Of a stretch of 64,000 bases of DNA, positions 16,798 through 25,606 are shown piece by piece. The notes under the pieces were generated by a model. The model did not search any database. It was given only the letters and a program-made list of their open reading frames with translations, and had not been told where the DNA came from. A program made the translations under genes and the position numbers. Origin of the DNA: a virus; the IMG/VR virus record IMGVR_UViG_3300046458_000091, positions 18,802-82,801 of that record. One strand, 5' to 3'. Each line of letters opens with the position of its first letter. Position 1 is the stretch's first letter.

Positions 16798-16823
16798 AAA
16801 ACCCCCGTTTTTGGCGGGGGTTT
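16798..16823 (-). terminator. Rho-independent terminator with 5' CCGTGCAAA box
   Basis: AAACCCCCG / CGGGGGTTT stem; minus-strand T-run after it and ACCGTGCAAA before it. It separates the polyvalent methyltransferase gene from the capsid gene. Confidence 0.78.
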
Positions 16824-16847
16824 GCACGGTTTTCACGCGGCGCGCTG

Positions 16848-19800
16848 CTACTTTTCGAGCACGATCAAACGCCCCCCGGCGTCGGTTTGCGCCAGCAGGT
16901 TTTTATCCTTGAAGGTGCCGCCTTCCAGGGGTTCGACCGTGGCGTCATGGGACTCAAGCCAGGCCCTGAAGGACGTCGCCGCCGCATCTCGACCGAAGAA
17001 AACCCCTTCCCCTGCGATGGCTACCAGCGTTCCGCCAGGCGCCAACATGCCGAAGGCGCGCATGATGTGAGCGGCGTCCCGGCGATTGCTAAAGGGTGGG
17101 TTCATGATGATGGCCGGGTACGGCTGTTCCGGCGTGAAGGTGTCGAAGTCGTTGCCAACCACGTTGTAGCCCTTGGCCGTGAGGATCTCGCGCAGCTGGT
17201 CGGACAGCTCGATGACATCCACTTCCCCGCCAGCAGCCTTTGCAGCGTCCGCCAGGTTGCCATTGCCCGCGCTGGGCTCCAGTACCCGCATGCCTTTCTT
17301 GATACCCGCCAGGGTGGCCATACGCTGCGCCAGGTGCGCAGGGGTAGGGAAGAAATCCAGGCCCACTTTCTGGCCGATGATGGCCCGTTCAGCTTTCTTG
17401 ATGGGGTCCTCTTCGACCTTTGCAACCATCATCGGAATCAGCTCGCGCACGGCGGCCTGCATGGTGGCCACGTCGGTGATGCCCATGCGCGCCAGCCGAT
17501 CTGTCTTGGCGATGGCCTCCATGGGGGCCTCCAGAATCCATGAGCCGGTGCCGGTGCCTTTTAGCGCGTCGTTGGCCTTACGGGTAATGGCCATGTCCTC
17601 GCTGTTCATGGTGAAGCGCTCAGACCGCTGGCCCATCTTGGCCAGGGCTGCAATCAGTCGGCTGTTACCTTTGGGGTTCTGCTTGGCGATGGCTTCCGAC
17701 GCCTTACGGAAACGTTCAGACCATGTGATCAGGCTCGGCATAGTGACGTGCTTGAGGTCGTTATCATCGACCGGGCGGCCTTTGCGGCTCAGCTGCTCGC
17801 TGTAGCTCAGATGCTTATCAGCTTCGTATTGCGCAAGGTGCAGCGCCTTTTGCAGCTCTTCCAACTGGGCCCGGCTCGACAGCTTGGCCAGCAAACCGGC
17901 TGTACCGTTTTCGATGGCGTCGGCGATGTTGTTCAACGTCTGGCCAGCGGCTTTGTCGTAGGAAGCGCGAGCGACGGAACTGGCGGCCATACCAGCACGC
18001 CGGGCGGTGTTGGTGTTGCGCTCCTGGTTCATGCCCGCGTGACCGGTCTCTACGGCTTTATTCGCCACAGCACGCAGCTTTTCCACCTGGTTGGACAGCG
18101 CCTTTTGCGCGCGCTCTGCGGCCTGGCGTTCTGCGGTGGCGAGCTGCTCGGCCTGCTGTTCTGGAGACAGCACGACCGGCGCCTGGGCGGCCGGGATGTG
18201 GGCGGTCTCGCCGGACAAGTACTTCTCGCGGATGAAGTACCCGCCGTTCATGCGCCAGGTGTACGGGTCGATTTCCTTGGCTTGCGCCTGGGTCAGGTCG
18301 GTGCGGATGATGCCGCGCAGCACCTTGTCGCGCTTGGTGGTGTATTCAATGATCTGGTGGGCCACGTCGGACGCTGGCGGCGGCTCAGGCGCCTCAGCTG
18401 GCTCCGGCTCCGACAGTTCGCCCTCAATGAACATATTCAGGACCAGCCCGCCCATATCATCCAGCATGACATCGGCGTTTTCGTGTTCTACACTTGCCCC
18501 TGACGGATGCCCTGAATAGTTATCAGGGGAACATCTGCCCCCTAAAGCGGTGCTTGTTGAATCAAGCATCGCTTTTTCTTTGGGCGGGTCAATCATCAGG
18601 TCGTAATACAGATGACCCATGTTGTCTTTCTCGACGACCACCCGTACCGCTATCGACTCTCCCGCCAACGCCACGACGCTGCTCAGGTTGTAATAGCCCA
18701 CGACCTGGGGCTTTTTGTCGAGCTTGAAATTCTGCACAAACTCGGCCGCCGTGGCGCTCGCCAGGATCTGCGGCACCGCATGCAGCAATTTGATTTTCTT
18801 GGGGTTGCCGCTGAACGCCAACGTCTCCTTGATGCCGCGCTGTCGAATTTCGACCTGGGCCCCAAGCACCGGGCAATTCACCATCTGCCCGCGCATAGCC
18901 TTCAAATACGCTTCAGCAGCGCCCCGCAAGGCCTTCTTGCCCTCAGGGGTGTCCGGGAACTCTCCGAACTCAGTGCCGGTTAACTCAATCGGCGGCTTCG
19001 GTACGTCCGGCTCTTCAGCTGTCTGGTCTTGCTGGGCGGCCTGCTCAAGCGGTATGACAATTCCGCCTTTCTCCACAAAGCTCGCCAGCGTTACGCCGGG
19101 AGCCAGGGAAAATGGCTTAGATTGGGCACGTAGGTTATTGAGCACTACGCCATCTTGCCGCAACTGAGCCAATGCGCTGGGACCTTCGGCGTTCGCCCCC
19201 TGGAGTTGCAGGCTGCCCAGCGTATTGCGGTCGGAGCGGCCGGTTTTCTCAAGGCACTCAACGATTTTGTATTTAGCCCGTGCGACCTGGAATTCACGAA
19301 GAGGCAACTTATCGATACGGCTGGCCGCGTACAGGCTGAATGTATCGAAGCCCACCGCCTTCGCTGCATACTGGTCGGCCGCGTCTGAATCGTCGCCTTT
19401 GGCCTCTTGCTCGGACGGCGCCGCAGGCTGCTCGATTTCCGGCATGACGGCCAGCTTGCGGGCCGCCTCCACCAGCGCGTCAAAGTCCTTGCCGACGATA
19501 CGAATACCGTTACCGCCACCCGGGAGGCGGTAGCTCAACGTCAAGCCAAGTTCCTGCTTTTCCACGCGCGCCCAGGAGCCGACCGGCGTGCTACTGATCT
19601 TGCGGCTCACTACGCCCTGGTTATGGCGCTGATCGTACGGCAGGGTGTCGAGCCAGGAGACGAACGCGGTGGCCAGCACCTTCTGCTGGGCAATCATGCT
19701 GTCATAGCCAGCCTCAGCCGGTGGCATATCCGGCCGGGCGAATACGGGGTTTGCGCCGCCTTCAAAGCCTGCCCGGGTCAGGAACATGTTATTGGCGTTT

Positions 19801-20456
19801 TCCAGCACCCATACGGTGCCCAGCTTGCCCGCCCGGTAGTTGCGCAGGACGTAGCCGTTGGCCTTGGCCGCCTTGATGCCCTCCAGCGTGGCCCTGGCCG
19901 CTTCTGCGCCTCGATCTGCCTCACCATTGATGGTGACTGTCGCCGTGAACGAAAGGTGCTGTACGTTGCCCTGGTAGAACCAGACAGACGTATCTGCCCG
20001 GCTGTTGATGGCGTCGGCCTTCAGAGAGCCCGCAGGCGTGAGCACGTCGGCGGCCTTGACCATGTGCGGCTTGTTGTTAGCCGTAGCGATGTCGCGGGCT
20101 TTCCCGGCCTCCCAGGCGGCGGCCTCATCCCGGTCAGAGATGGCCTTTATGGCAGCGCTAAGGCGGTCAATTGCCGCGCCAGCGGCCGGGCTGACGTGCC
20201 CTGTGTTCAGCAGCTTTTCGTACTGGTCCAGGTCAGCCCGGGCCGCTTCACGTTCCGCAATGAGCGGGTCAGTCTCCGGCGCTGGCCGGGCGGCGCCCAG
20301 GATGGCGCGCAGCTCCAGGCCCCGGGCACTGGCCCGCACCTTCTCGATGGCGCTCAGCGTCCCGGCCTCCAGGCTGTCGCGGATCTGCAACAACTCAGCG
20401 CTGAAACGCATTAACTCTAAAGAGTTATAACTCTTTAACTCTATTGTCTCAGTCAT
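16848..20456 (-). CDS. Giant polyvalent protein: LPD3-like domain plus N6-adenine methyltransferase (Dar-like)
   Basis: 1202 residues. Residues 11-54 resemble the N-terminus of the 20449 product. About 505-625 match the polyvalent LPD3 pattern (AEAYLKAMRGQMVNCPVL, then GHLYYDLMID). AMLDS is at 629-633 and VMLDD at 663-667. The C-terminus is a Rossmann methyltransferase: DFFPTPAHLAQRM, motif I LEPSAGNGN (about 1058), motif IV NPPF (about 1119), so it should methylate adenine. Polyvalent proteins of this kind protect incoming phage DNA, as DarB of P1 does; packaging in the virion is inferred. The start overlaps the upstream stop (ATGACTGA); a second in-frame ATG is 45 bp downstream, after an octamer array. 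Confidence 0.85.
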   Translation of the reverse strand: MTETIELKSYNSLELMRFSAELLQIRDSLEAGTLSAIEKVRASARGLELRAILGAARPAPETDPLIAEREAARADLDQYEKLLNTGHVSPAAGAAIDRLSAAIKAISDRDEAAAWEAGKARDIATANNKPHMVKAADVLTPAGSLKADAINSRADTSVWFYQGNVQHLSFTATVTINGEADRGAEAARATLEGIKAAKANGYVLRNYRAGKLGTVWVLENANNMFLTRAGFEGGANPVFARPDMPPAEAGYDSMIAQQKVLATAFVSWLDTLPYDQRHNQGVVSRKISSTPVGSWARVEKQELGLTLSYRLPGGGNGIRIVGKDFDALVEAARKLAVMPEIEQPAAPSEQEAKGDDSDAADQYAAKAVGFDTFSLYAASRIDKLPLREFQVARAKYKIVECLEKTGRSDRNTLGSLQLQGANAEGPSALAQLRQDGVVLNNLRAQSKPFSLAPGVTLASFVEKGGIVIPLEQAAQQDQTAEEPDVPKPPIELTGTEFGEFPDTPEGKKALRGAAEAYLKAMRGQMVNCPVLGAQVEIRQRGIKETLAFSGNPKKIKLLHAVPQILASATAAEFVQNFKLDKKPQVVGYYNLSSVVALAGESIAVRVVVEKDNMGHLYYDLMIDPPKEKAMLDSTSTALGGRCSPDNYSGHPSGASVEHENADVMLDDMGGLVLNMFIEGELSEPEPAEAPEPPPASDVAHQIIEYTTKRDKVLRGIIRTDLTQAQAKEIDPYTWRMNGGYFIREKYLSGETAHIPAAQAPVVLSPEQQAEQLATAERQAAERAQKALSNQVEKLRAVANKAVETGHAGMNQERNTNTARRAGMAASSVARASYDKAAGQTLNNIADAIENGTAGLLAKLSSRAQLEELQKALHLAQYEADKHLSYSEQLSRKGRPVDDNDLKHVTMPSLITWSERFRKASEAIAKQNPKGNSRLIAALAKMGQRSERFTMNSEDMAITRKANDALKGTGTGSWILEAPMEAIAKTDRLARMGITDVATMQAAVRELIPMMVAKVEEDPIKKAERAIIGQKVGLDFFPTPAHLAQRMATLAGIKKGMRVLEPSAGNGNLADAAKAAGGEVDVIELSDQLREILTAKGYNVVGNDFDTFTPEQPYPAIIMNPPFSNRRDAAHIMRAFGMLAPGGTLVAIAGEGVFFGRDAAATSFRAWLESHDATVEPLEGGTFKDKNLLAQTDAGGRLIVLEK
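20413..20444. repeat. AACTCTWW octamer array (4 units) inside the 5' end of the polyvalent gene
   Basis: Units of exactly 8 bp start at 20413, 20421 (inverted), 20429 and 20437. They encode residues ELKSYNSLEL of the polyvalent protein or, if the second ATG is used, form its leader. Probable binding site for the RHH protein at 32135. Confidence 0.7.
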
Positions 20457-22764
20457 GCATTACCCCAAAAATCGAATCCAGCAGCGCTGTCTGTGTCATT
20501 GCTTTTTCAAAGGCCTTTTCATCGCGCAGGGCGGCGAACACCTGGTCAAACGCGGCATTGATGCGCGCGCGCTCTTCCCCTTCCGGGTATGGCTTGAAGG
20601 GCATCCCCAGGGCGGGCAGGTAGTGGTACTTGTTGTCAGCCAGGCAGCTGAGGTAATCGTTTTTGCGGTCCATGGCGGTCAACTTGTCTTCCAGGTAGGC
20701 CTGGAACGCGCGGGCGGCCATTTCGTGGGTCTCAGACCACTTACGTCCGGCTACACCGTCGTCGAGCGCTTGAGCCTCGACGTAGAAGCGCGACACGCTG
20801 GCGCCGGTCTTGGCGGTTGCCTCGGTGGCACCGACCGGCGAGTAGTACGCGGCGGCCAGCTGGCGCCACAGCTTTTTCTGCTTGAGCATGCCCGGGCTGG
20901 TTTCGCCCTCATATCGCTTATCTACCGCCAGCACCGCAGGCTCCAGGGCGCCCGCCTGCTTGATGGCCAGCGCCACATAGCCTGAACTGTTCTCGATATT
21001 GACGATGGCTGTGGCCCGGCTCTTGGGCGTCAGCTTGATGGTCTCCACCAGTCGCTCAGAGCCGCTGGTTAGGGCGGCCTTGAGCTGGACGAAGGCGGCG
21101 CGGATCGGCCCGGCAGGCATCAGCTCAGGGCGTTCCGTCGCAAACTCTTCCTTGGCGCCCTCTTCTCCGCGCAGCAGGGACGGCATGATGTTGTCCAGGG
21201 CCTTGAACGCTTCGTGTCCCTGGCTACCGGCGCCGTTGAGCTTGGTAATGTTGATGACGCGCTCTACCGGTTCGTAGTGGGCCTTCGCCGCGCCCTTCCC
21301 GCCCGCACCACGCGCCCCGAACGCCATGCCCAGGCGCCCGCCGAACCCAAGCTTGTCCTCTTCGATCTGGAGGACGTCGCTCATGTCCATCCAGGCCCCG
21401 GCGCTCTGCTCTACGTGCCACTTGGCGGCGGCGAAGTCCTCTTGTACCCAGGTGCCGGACTGCACCGCCCGAAAGCCGCACAGCTTTTCAAGGTCGGCCG
21501 TGGACGTCACTGTCACCGGCCGCCCGCCGCTGCGTTCGAACTTCTCGACCACCTTCAGGGTGAAGGTGATGCGCTTTTTAGGCGCCTGGCGCTCTGGATC
21601 TGGCTTTTCCTTTTCGGCCCAGTCCCAGTTATCGGGCTCCCCTTCCTCAGCCTTGGCCACCTGCCCGGCAAAGGTGCCGGTGCGCAGGCGCTGGAACATG
21701 ACCGCGTTGATAAAGCGGCTGCCCATGGACGTCCAGGCCTGGGCCTCTGGTGTGCGCAGGTGGCGGGCCTTGGCGGCGTCCTCCAGGGCGGTTTTCTGCG
21801 CCTCGACATCGGCAATCTGTGCCCGCAGCGCTGCAAACTCTTCCTTAGTGGCCGCCACCTCGCTGCCGTACGCGGCGATATCGGCAGCAGCTGCGGCCGT
21901 GGTCGTTTCTACCGCCTCTTCGTGCATGGGCGCGACCTTCCAGCCGCGTTTGACTCGGTTTTCAAGCTCGGCCTTGGCCTGGTCCCGCGCCGCCGTGGTC
22001 CGGCTCATCGCGTTGTACAGGGTGTTACGGCCGACCATGATTGCTTTCTGCCGGTCGCCCAGTTCTGCCCGCTGCTGAGTCAGCGCGTTGAACTGCTCCA
22101 CCTCATCACTGTTGAGGCTCGCGCCGGTCAGCTCTTCCCCGATCTCAGCCGCAGCCGCCACCACTTCCTCAGTGGTCGTGAGCCGCTCCATCCGCGTGCG
22201 CAGCGTCTCAATGCCGATGGCATAGGATCTGCGCGACTTGGGGCTGTCCTCGGCTGGCATGGGGGCAATGGCGGCGTACAGGCGATTGACCAGATAGCCC
22301 GCCTGGGGCGTCATGCCGCTTTCACGCTGGGCCGCCCAGTCAACACTACCGAACAGGTTGGCCTTTTTGATCAGTTCGCGCGCCTGGCGCGGATTCTCTT
22401 CAATGGCCTTGAAGTCGATGTCAGAGACCCGGAGCATCTGCCCGGCTTCACGCGCCAGCTTGATCGACTGGGCGGCCAGCTCTTTACGGCTGCCGGAGAT
22501 GTACCCGGTGTCCTTGTAGCGGTAGTTTTCGGCGTTCGGGTCATCGCTCAAGCCGTCGTCGGCGGCGAACTCTGCGGCCTGCTCAGCATCGACCGGCACG
22601 GGACCGGTGGCAGTCTCGCCGCCCAGGGCGGCATAGAGCGCCAGCGCCTCGGTGGTGGCGCGGATCTGCTCCATGGCGTTCAAGCTGCCGGACTGAAGTT
22701 GCTCACGCAGTTGCAGCAGCCTGGCGGCGCTGCGGGCCTGCTCGATGGAAGAAAGGGAATTCAT
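20449..22764 (-). CDS. Polyvalent protein with degenerate zincin (LPD1-like) domain
   Basis: 771 residues. Residues 2-48 (IEQARSAARLLQLREQLQSG...) resemble the start of the next gene. The middle (about 220-340) is helical. Residues about 465-750 match the LPD1/zincin domain of polyvalent proteins: FGGRLGMAFGARG, AHYEPVERVINITKLNGAGS, then HEAFKALD and later EMAARAFQAYLEDKL and NDYLSC. The expected HExxH reads HEAFK, so the second metal His is lost and protease activity is doubtful. ALLDS occurs at 760-764, just before the C-terminus. It is translationally coupled to the methyltransferase protein. Confidence 0.82.
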   Translation of the reverse strand: MNSLSSIEQARSAARLLQLREQLQSGSLNAMEQIRATTEALALYAALGGETATGPVPVDAEQAAEFAADDGLSDDPNAENYRYKDTGYISGSRKELAAQSIKLAREAGQMLRVSDIDFKAIEENPRQARELIKKANLFGSVDWAAQRESGMTPQAGYLVNRLYAAIAPMPAEDSPKSRRSYAIGIETLRTRMERLTTTEEVVAAAAEIGEELTGASLNSDEVEQFNALTQQRAELGDRQKAIMVGRNTLYNAMSRTTAARDQAKAELENRVKRGWKVAPMHEEAVETTTAAAAADIAAYGSEVAATKEEFAALRAQIADVEAQKTALEDAAKARHLRTPEAQAWTSMGSRFINAVMFQRLRTGTFAGQVAKAEEGEPDNWDWAEKEKPDPERQAPKKRITFTLKVVEKFERSGGRPVTVTSTADLEKLCGFRAVQSGTWVQEDFAAAKWHVEQSAGAWMDMSDVLQIEEDKLGFGGRLGMAFGARGAGGKGAAKAHYEPVERVINITKLNGAGSQGHEAFKALDNIMPSLLRGEEGAKEEFATERPELMPAGPIRAAFVQLKAALTSGSERLVETIKLTPKSRATAIVNIENSSGYVALAIKQAGALEPAVLAVDKRYEGETSPGMLKQKKLWRQLAAAYYSPVGATEATAKTGASVSRFYVEAQALDDGVAGRKWSETHEMAARAFQAYLEDKLTAMDRKNDYLSCLADNKYHYLPALGMPFKPYPEGEERARINAAFDQVFAALRDEKAFEKAMTQTALLDSIFGVMHD

Positions 22765-22767
22765 GAA

Positions 22768-22794
22768 ACGGGCTCACATGATATGCAAGCCCGT
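22768..22794 (-). terminator. Hairpin before the LPD1 polyvalent gene
   Basis: ACGGGCT / AGCCCGT stem with a 13-nt loop, lying between the 22811 stop and the 22764 ATG. The weak ribosome site of the polyvalent gene (GTGAG) is within it, so it could act as terminator or translational control. Confidence 0.5.
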
Positions 22795-22810
22795 ATTTTG
22801 AAGCCTTGAA

Positions 22811-23524
22811 TCAGGCCGCTACGGCGGGGGTTTGCTCGACAACTGGGCGTTCCACGAACACGAAACGCTCCATGAAATGCTCAAGCGTGTGCAGCTCGGT
22901 GGCCGTCGTGTTGGGGCTGCGGATTTCCACGTCCATACCTTTCAGATTCGCCAGGTCGGAGATGTCCAGGGAATCCAATATCCAGCGGCGCTGCTTATGC
23001 GGCAAGGTGAAGCGCGGGTGCTCGGTGAAGATGTCGCCGATCTTCCAGTTAACCGGCTTGCGCATGTCCGGCTGACGCGGCTTTTCGGCCTGCTCCTGGA
23101 CTGGCACAGGCTCGGCCGCAGCTGCTGGACCCGGGGGCGGTGGAGGCGGCAACAGTTCCGGCTCCACGTCGCACGGCAGATAGACGCCGAACGGAATCGC
23201 CAGGCTCTGCCCACCTGGTGGCGCATGCACCTTCAGCGTGGGCGTCACGTCCGGCACCAGTTCCGGCAGCGCGGGCGGCTCTTCCAACGCCAGCACAGGG
23301 CACGCCAGCAGATCAGCGAACGTCTTGTACAGGCCCGTTGCGGGCTCGATGGGCACGCATACATGGCCTAGGCCTGCGAGGGTCACATTCAGTTCCGCCA
23401 GCAGCCTGGGAAACGATCCAGCGCCGACAATCAGGACCTGCCGGGCCTTCTCTACGTCCTCCTTGGTCTGCACCAGCTCGCGCAACACCTGGTCACAGCC
23501 CCGCGATACCTTCTCTTCGCTCAT
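22811..23524 (-). CDS. Hypothetical early protein upstream of the polyvalent genes
   Basis: I chose the ATG at 23522-23524 (MSEEKVSRGCDQVL...), which has AAGGTGAAGG upstream. The 237-residue protein has an N-terminal alpha/beta part (KARQVLIVGAGSFPRLLAEL, a nucleotide-binding-like turn but without a proven motif), a Pro-rich linker (LLPPPPPPGPAAAAEPVPV) and a C-terminal domain (WKIGDIFTEHPRFTLPHKQRRWILDSL). An octamer array lies 45 bp upstream of the start, so the gene may be controlled by the RHH partition protein. Family unknown. Confidence 0.6.
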   Translation of the reverse strand: MSEEKVSRGCDQVLRELVQTKEDVEKARQVLIVGAGSFPRLLAELNVTLAGLGHVCVPIEPATGLYKTFADLLACPVLALEEPPALPELVPDVTPTLKVHAPPGGQSLAIPFGVYLPCDVEPELLPPPPPPGPAAAAEPVPVQEQAEKPRQPDMRKPVNWKIGDIFTEHPRFTLPHKQRRWILDSLDISDLANLKGMDVEIRSPNTTATELHTLEHFMERFVFVERPVVEQTPAVAA

Positions 23525-23568
23525 ACCCTTCACCTTATGTCTGCATTGGCCACCGTGGCCGGTGTGCA

Positions 23569-23634
23569 AACTCTAAACCTCTAAAACTCTTTAACTCTTT
23601 GGCATGTTTGCAGCCAAAAACTCTAAAACTCCGG
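23569..23634. repeat. AACTCTWW octamer array upstream of the 22811 gene
   Basis: Four units in 8-bp phase at 23569, 23577, 23585 and 23593, then a 18-bp break and two more at 23619 and 23627. Same repeat as at parA. Likely operator. Confidence 0.7.
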
Positions 23635-23643
23635 GCAATAAAA

Positions 23644-23662
23644 AGCCCGCACGCGGCGGGCT
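23644..23662 (-). terminator. Rho-independent terminator
   Basis: AGCCCGC / GCGGGCT stem followed on the minus strand by TTTTTATT. It ends the 24856-23682 unit just before the octamer array. Confidence 0.8.
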
Positions 23663-23681
23663 TGGGGGTCTGCTGGTCAAA

Positions 23682-24128
23682 TCACTTACCGGCCGCCTCG
23701 ACGGCAGCGGCTCTGAATTCTCTTTGAGTCTCGACAGTGCGCCGCAACGCCTCAAGCATCAGCAGGCATTCATAGGCTGGCCGATTGGTTTCAGGGTTAC
23801 TGTAGGCATCCATGAAGCTATTGATCAGGCTGCGCAGCAACCCGCCTGTGTCGTCGTTCTGCGTGATCGACATCACCACGAATTGTTCCAGACGGATAGG
23901 CTCCGACTTCTTGAAGAAATCAAGGCCGACGCGGGTGGCCACCTCAGTCAGGCACCGGCCCACCATCTCGCGCGATTCAGCGGGCGTTAGCCGCGTCCGT
24001 GTCCCGGCTTTTATCATGCCGCCCATTTCAAGGCGGCGGCCAGTGGTAGGGCCGTACGGGACCTTTTCAATCTCGCGCAGCTTGGCCTCCACGGCCTCAG
24101 CAACCTCTACAGTCTTATCCATGCTCAT
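23682..24128 (-). CDS. Hypothetical helical protein
   Basis: 148 residues, predicted mostly helical, no membrane part. Blocks: VAEAVEAKLREIEKVPYGPT, SREMVGRCLTEVATRVGLDFF, LLRSLINSFMDAYSNPE. The start overlaps the stop of the upstream zinc-finger gene by 4 bp (two ATGs, 24128 or 24122). No family recognised. It is the last gene before a terminator in a small early operon. Confidence 0.6.
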   Translation of the reverse strand: MSMDKTVEVAEAVEAKLREIEKVPYGPTTGRRLEMGGMIKAGTRTRLTPAESREMVGRCLTEVATRVGLDFFKKSEPIRLEQFVVMSITQNDDTGGLLRSLINSFMDAYSNPETNRPAYECLLMLEALRRTVETQREFRAAAVEAAGK

Positions 24129-24595
24129 GCCGCCTTTGTCGTTGGTTTGAGGCGCTTGGCAGCCACTACGCCGGTTTTGGTCAGTCCGGCCTGGTAGGCC
24201 TCGACGTCGGCGCGGATCACTTCCAGCTCTTGTACGGTGTACACCATCTGGATCGGCTTACCGACCGCATGATAGACGGCGATATCGTCACCGGTTTTCT
24301 TGCGCACGCCGTGAACACGCACGCGGGAGCCGCTGAGCAGCTCGACGCGATTAACGGCGCTGGTGATCTTCAGGTTGCCAATGATGAATTCGATCACGTC
24401 GCCCACCTGGACGTCTTGAATCGGCTTTACCAGCAGCCTGCGCATGTACTCACGCGCCGCACGGCCGCGCCTGGTCAACACGGCGCCGCTGCCCTCACAG
24501 GGAACGCAGGCAAAGCCTTTTCGTTGCCCTGCGCCATTACAGCGCGTGCACGGGTTACTTTCAAACTTGGGTCCTGCAAGTGTTTGGGTCTTCAT
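24125..24595 (-). CDS. DnaJ-type zinc-finger protein
   Basis: 156 residues. The N-terminus has two CxxCxGxG repeats (CTRCNGAG at about 16-23 and CVPCEGSG at about 30-37), as in the zinc-binding part of DnaJ, but no J domain. The rest (residues 55-150) is a beta-rich domain (IQDVQVGDVIEFIIGNLKIT, VELLSGSRVRVHGV). It may bind nucleic acid or protein; the role is not known. Two AACGTT sites in inverted arrangement (about 24594-24636) flank its start and could be an operator. Confidence 0.65.
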   Translation of the reverse strand: MKTQTLAGPKFESNPCTRCNGAGQRKGFACVPCEGSGAVLTRRGRAAREYMRRLLVKPIQDVQVGDVIEFIIGNLKITSAVNRVELLSGSRVRVHGVRKKTGDDIAVYHAVGKPIQMVYTVQELEVIRADVEAYQAGLTKTGVVAAKRLKPTTKAA

Positions 24596-24625
24596 AACGT
24601 TTATCTCTGGCGGTTTTTTAAAACG

Positions 24626-24856
24626 TTACCGGTCGGCCAGCCTTTCCAGGGCGTACTGAACCGGGTATGGGGCTGTTGAGGTTTTCGGGTCACTACTGAG
24701 GTACAAACGCAATACACGCGGGTCAATGCCGATAGTCTGCGCCGCAGCGACTTGGGTAAGGCCGCTGGCGGCGATCAGCTCGCGCAGGTACAACGGGTCA
24801 GGATTATGCAGCCTGGCGTCGGGCTTGACTGTGGCGCCTGCTTTTTTAACCGGCAC
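24626..24856 (-). CDS. Small HTH protein (GTG start)
   Basis: The start GTG at 24854-24856 lies inside the end of the upstream gene (11-bp overlap), giving 76 residues. After a Lys-rich N-terminus the segment LYLRELIAASGLTQVAAAQTIG / IDPRVLRLYLSS forms a recognisable XRE-type helix-turn-helix (about residues 24-55). It resembles 'antitoxin-like' or regulator HTH proteins of phages. Probably a DNA-binding regulator of neighbouring genes; target unknown. Confidence 0.65.
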   Translation of the reverse strand: MPVKKAGATVKPDARLHNPDPLYLRELIAASGLTQVAAAQTIGIDPRVLRLYLSSDPKTSTAPYPVQYALERLADR

Positions 24857-25346
24857 TGCTGGGCTCCAGATCGGCTGTAGGCTGGATGATGGTATTGAAG
24901 AGGTCCGCGATTGCTTCAGCACGGACCACCGCCAGCGTTTCAGAACATTCGTCGCAGCCCAGCACGAAAAGACAAGTAACTTCGTTGGTGCGCAAGCGCC
25001 CCTCAGGAACGCCGGAGCCATTCTTGTAATGCGTATCCCAGGTCAAGGCCGTGCTGTGGCATTCGCGGCATTCGCGGATTTTGCCGGTGATTGCATCCAG
25101 CAAACCGCCCCGCGCCTTGAGCACGTCACGTTCTTTGCCAAGTTCAGCATTCTCATGACGCTGCGCGGACATTTGAAGGCGGTGATCAGCAAGCAAAATC
25201 AGTGGATCTGCCACGGCATAGTGTTCTGGCTTGCTGGTTAGGAGTACTTCAATATCTGGCGCCATCTCACCGGTCACGCGATAACCGATTATCTCTGGCT
25301 CTTCCTCGGCGCCCGACTGCTTAAACTTCTGCTCTGGCGTGTTCAT
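24846..25346 (-). CDS. Zinc-ribbon-like hypothetical protein
   Basis: 166 residues. Central heptad-like segment (RLQMSAQRHENAELGKERDVL) followed by two CxxC pairs (CRECHS at about 92 and CDECSE at about 134) that could bind one zinc, a pattern common in small phage proteins. Acidic N-terminus. It precedes the HTH gene with overlapping stop and start. Function unknown. Confidence 0.6.
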   Translation of the reverse strand: MNTPEQKFKQSGAEEEPEIIGYRVTGEMAPDIEVLLTSKPEHYAVADPLILLADHRLQMSAQRHENAELGKERDVLKARGGLLDAITGKIRECRECHSTALTWDTHYKNGSGVPEGRLRTNEVTCLFVLGCDECSETLAVVRAEAIADLFNTIIQPTADLEPSSAG

Positions 25347-25379
25347 GGTTCCCTCTCTTGGCGCATGTCTAGTACTGAC

Positions 25380-25401
25380 AAACCCCCAATAAAGGGGGTT
25401 T
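25380..25401 (-). terminator. Rho-independent terminator
   Basis: AAACCCCC / GGGGGTTT stem with a 6-nt loop. It lies 3' of the 25418 gene on the minus strand. Confidence 0.7.
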
Positions 25402-25417
25402 AGGGCGGCAGGCCTGC

Positions 25418-25606
25418 TTAGGCGTAGATTTCGCAGCAGTCGCTGTCATAGCCGTGAGTCATGCGCTCCATCTTGACCTCTTCACACTTGCCGCCTGCCG
25501 CAATGTACTTCTCAGTGGCGCTGGCTTCGCTCTGTGCGGTGATGAACGCTACTACAGCGTTGTCTGCGTTGCGGGCTTTGTACAGGTTGCGGAATGCGTT
25601 CATCAT
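25418..25606 (-). CDS. Small protein under a twin promoter-operator
   Basis: 62 residues (MMNAFRNLYKARNADNAVVAFI...), with a C-terminal Cys pair (SDCCEIYA). The middle (ITAQSEASATEKYIAAGGKCEEVK) resembles small phage proteins that modify signals, but no family is certain. It is a single-gene unit, with a sigma70-type promoter holding a palindrome at 25640-25668 and a terminator at 25380. Its promoter is nearly identical to that of the 29432 gene. Confidence 0.6.
   Translation of the reverse strand: MMNAFRNLYKARNADNAVVAFITAQSEASATEKYIAAGGKCEEVKMERMTHGYDSDCCEIYA

Noticed and set aside
21214-22809. A 531-codon plus-strand frame opposite the LPD1 gene
   Set aside because: Reverse-frame artefact; the minus-strand protein contains recognised polyvalent motifs.
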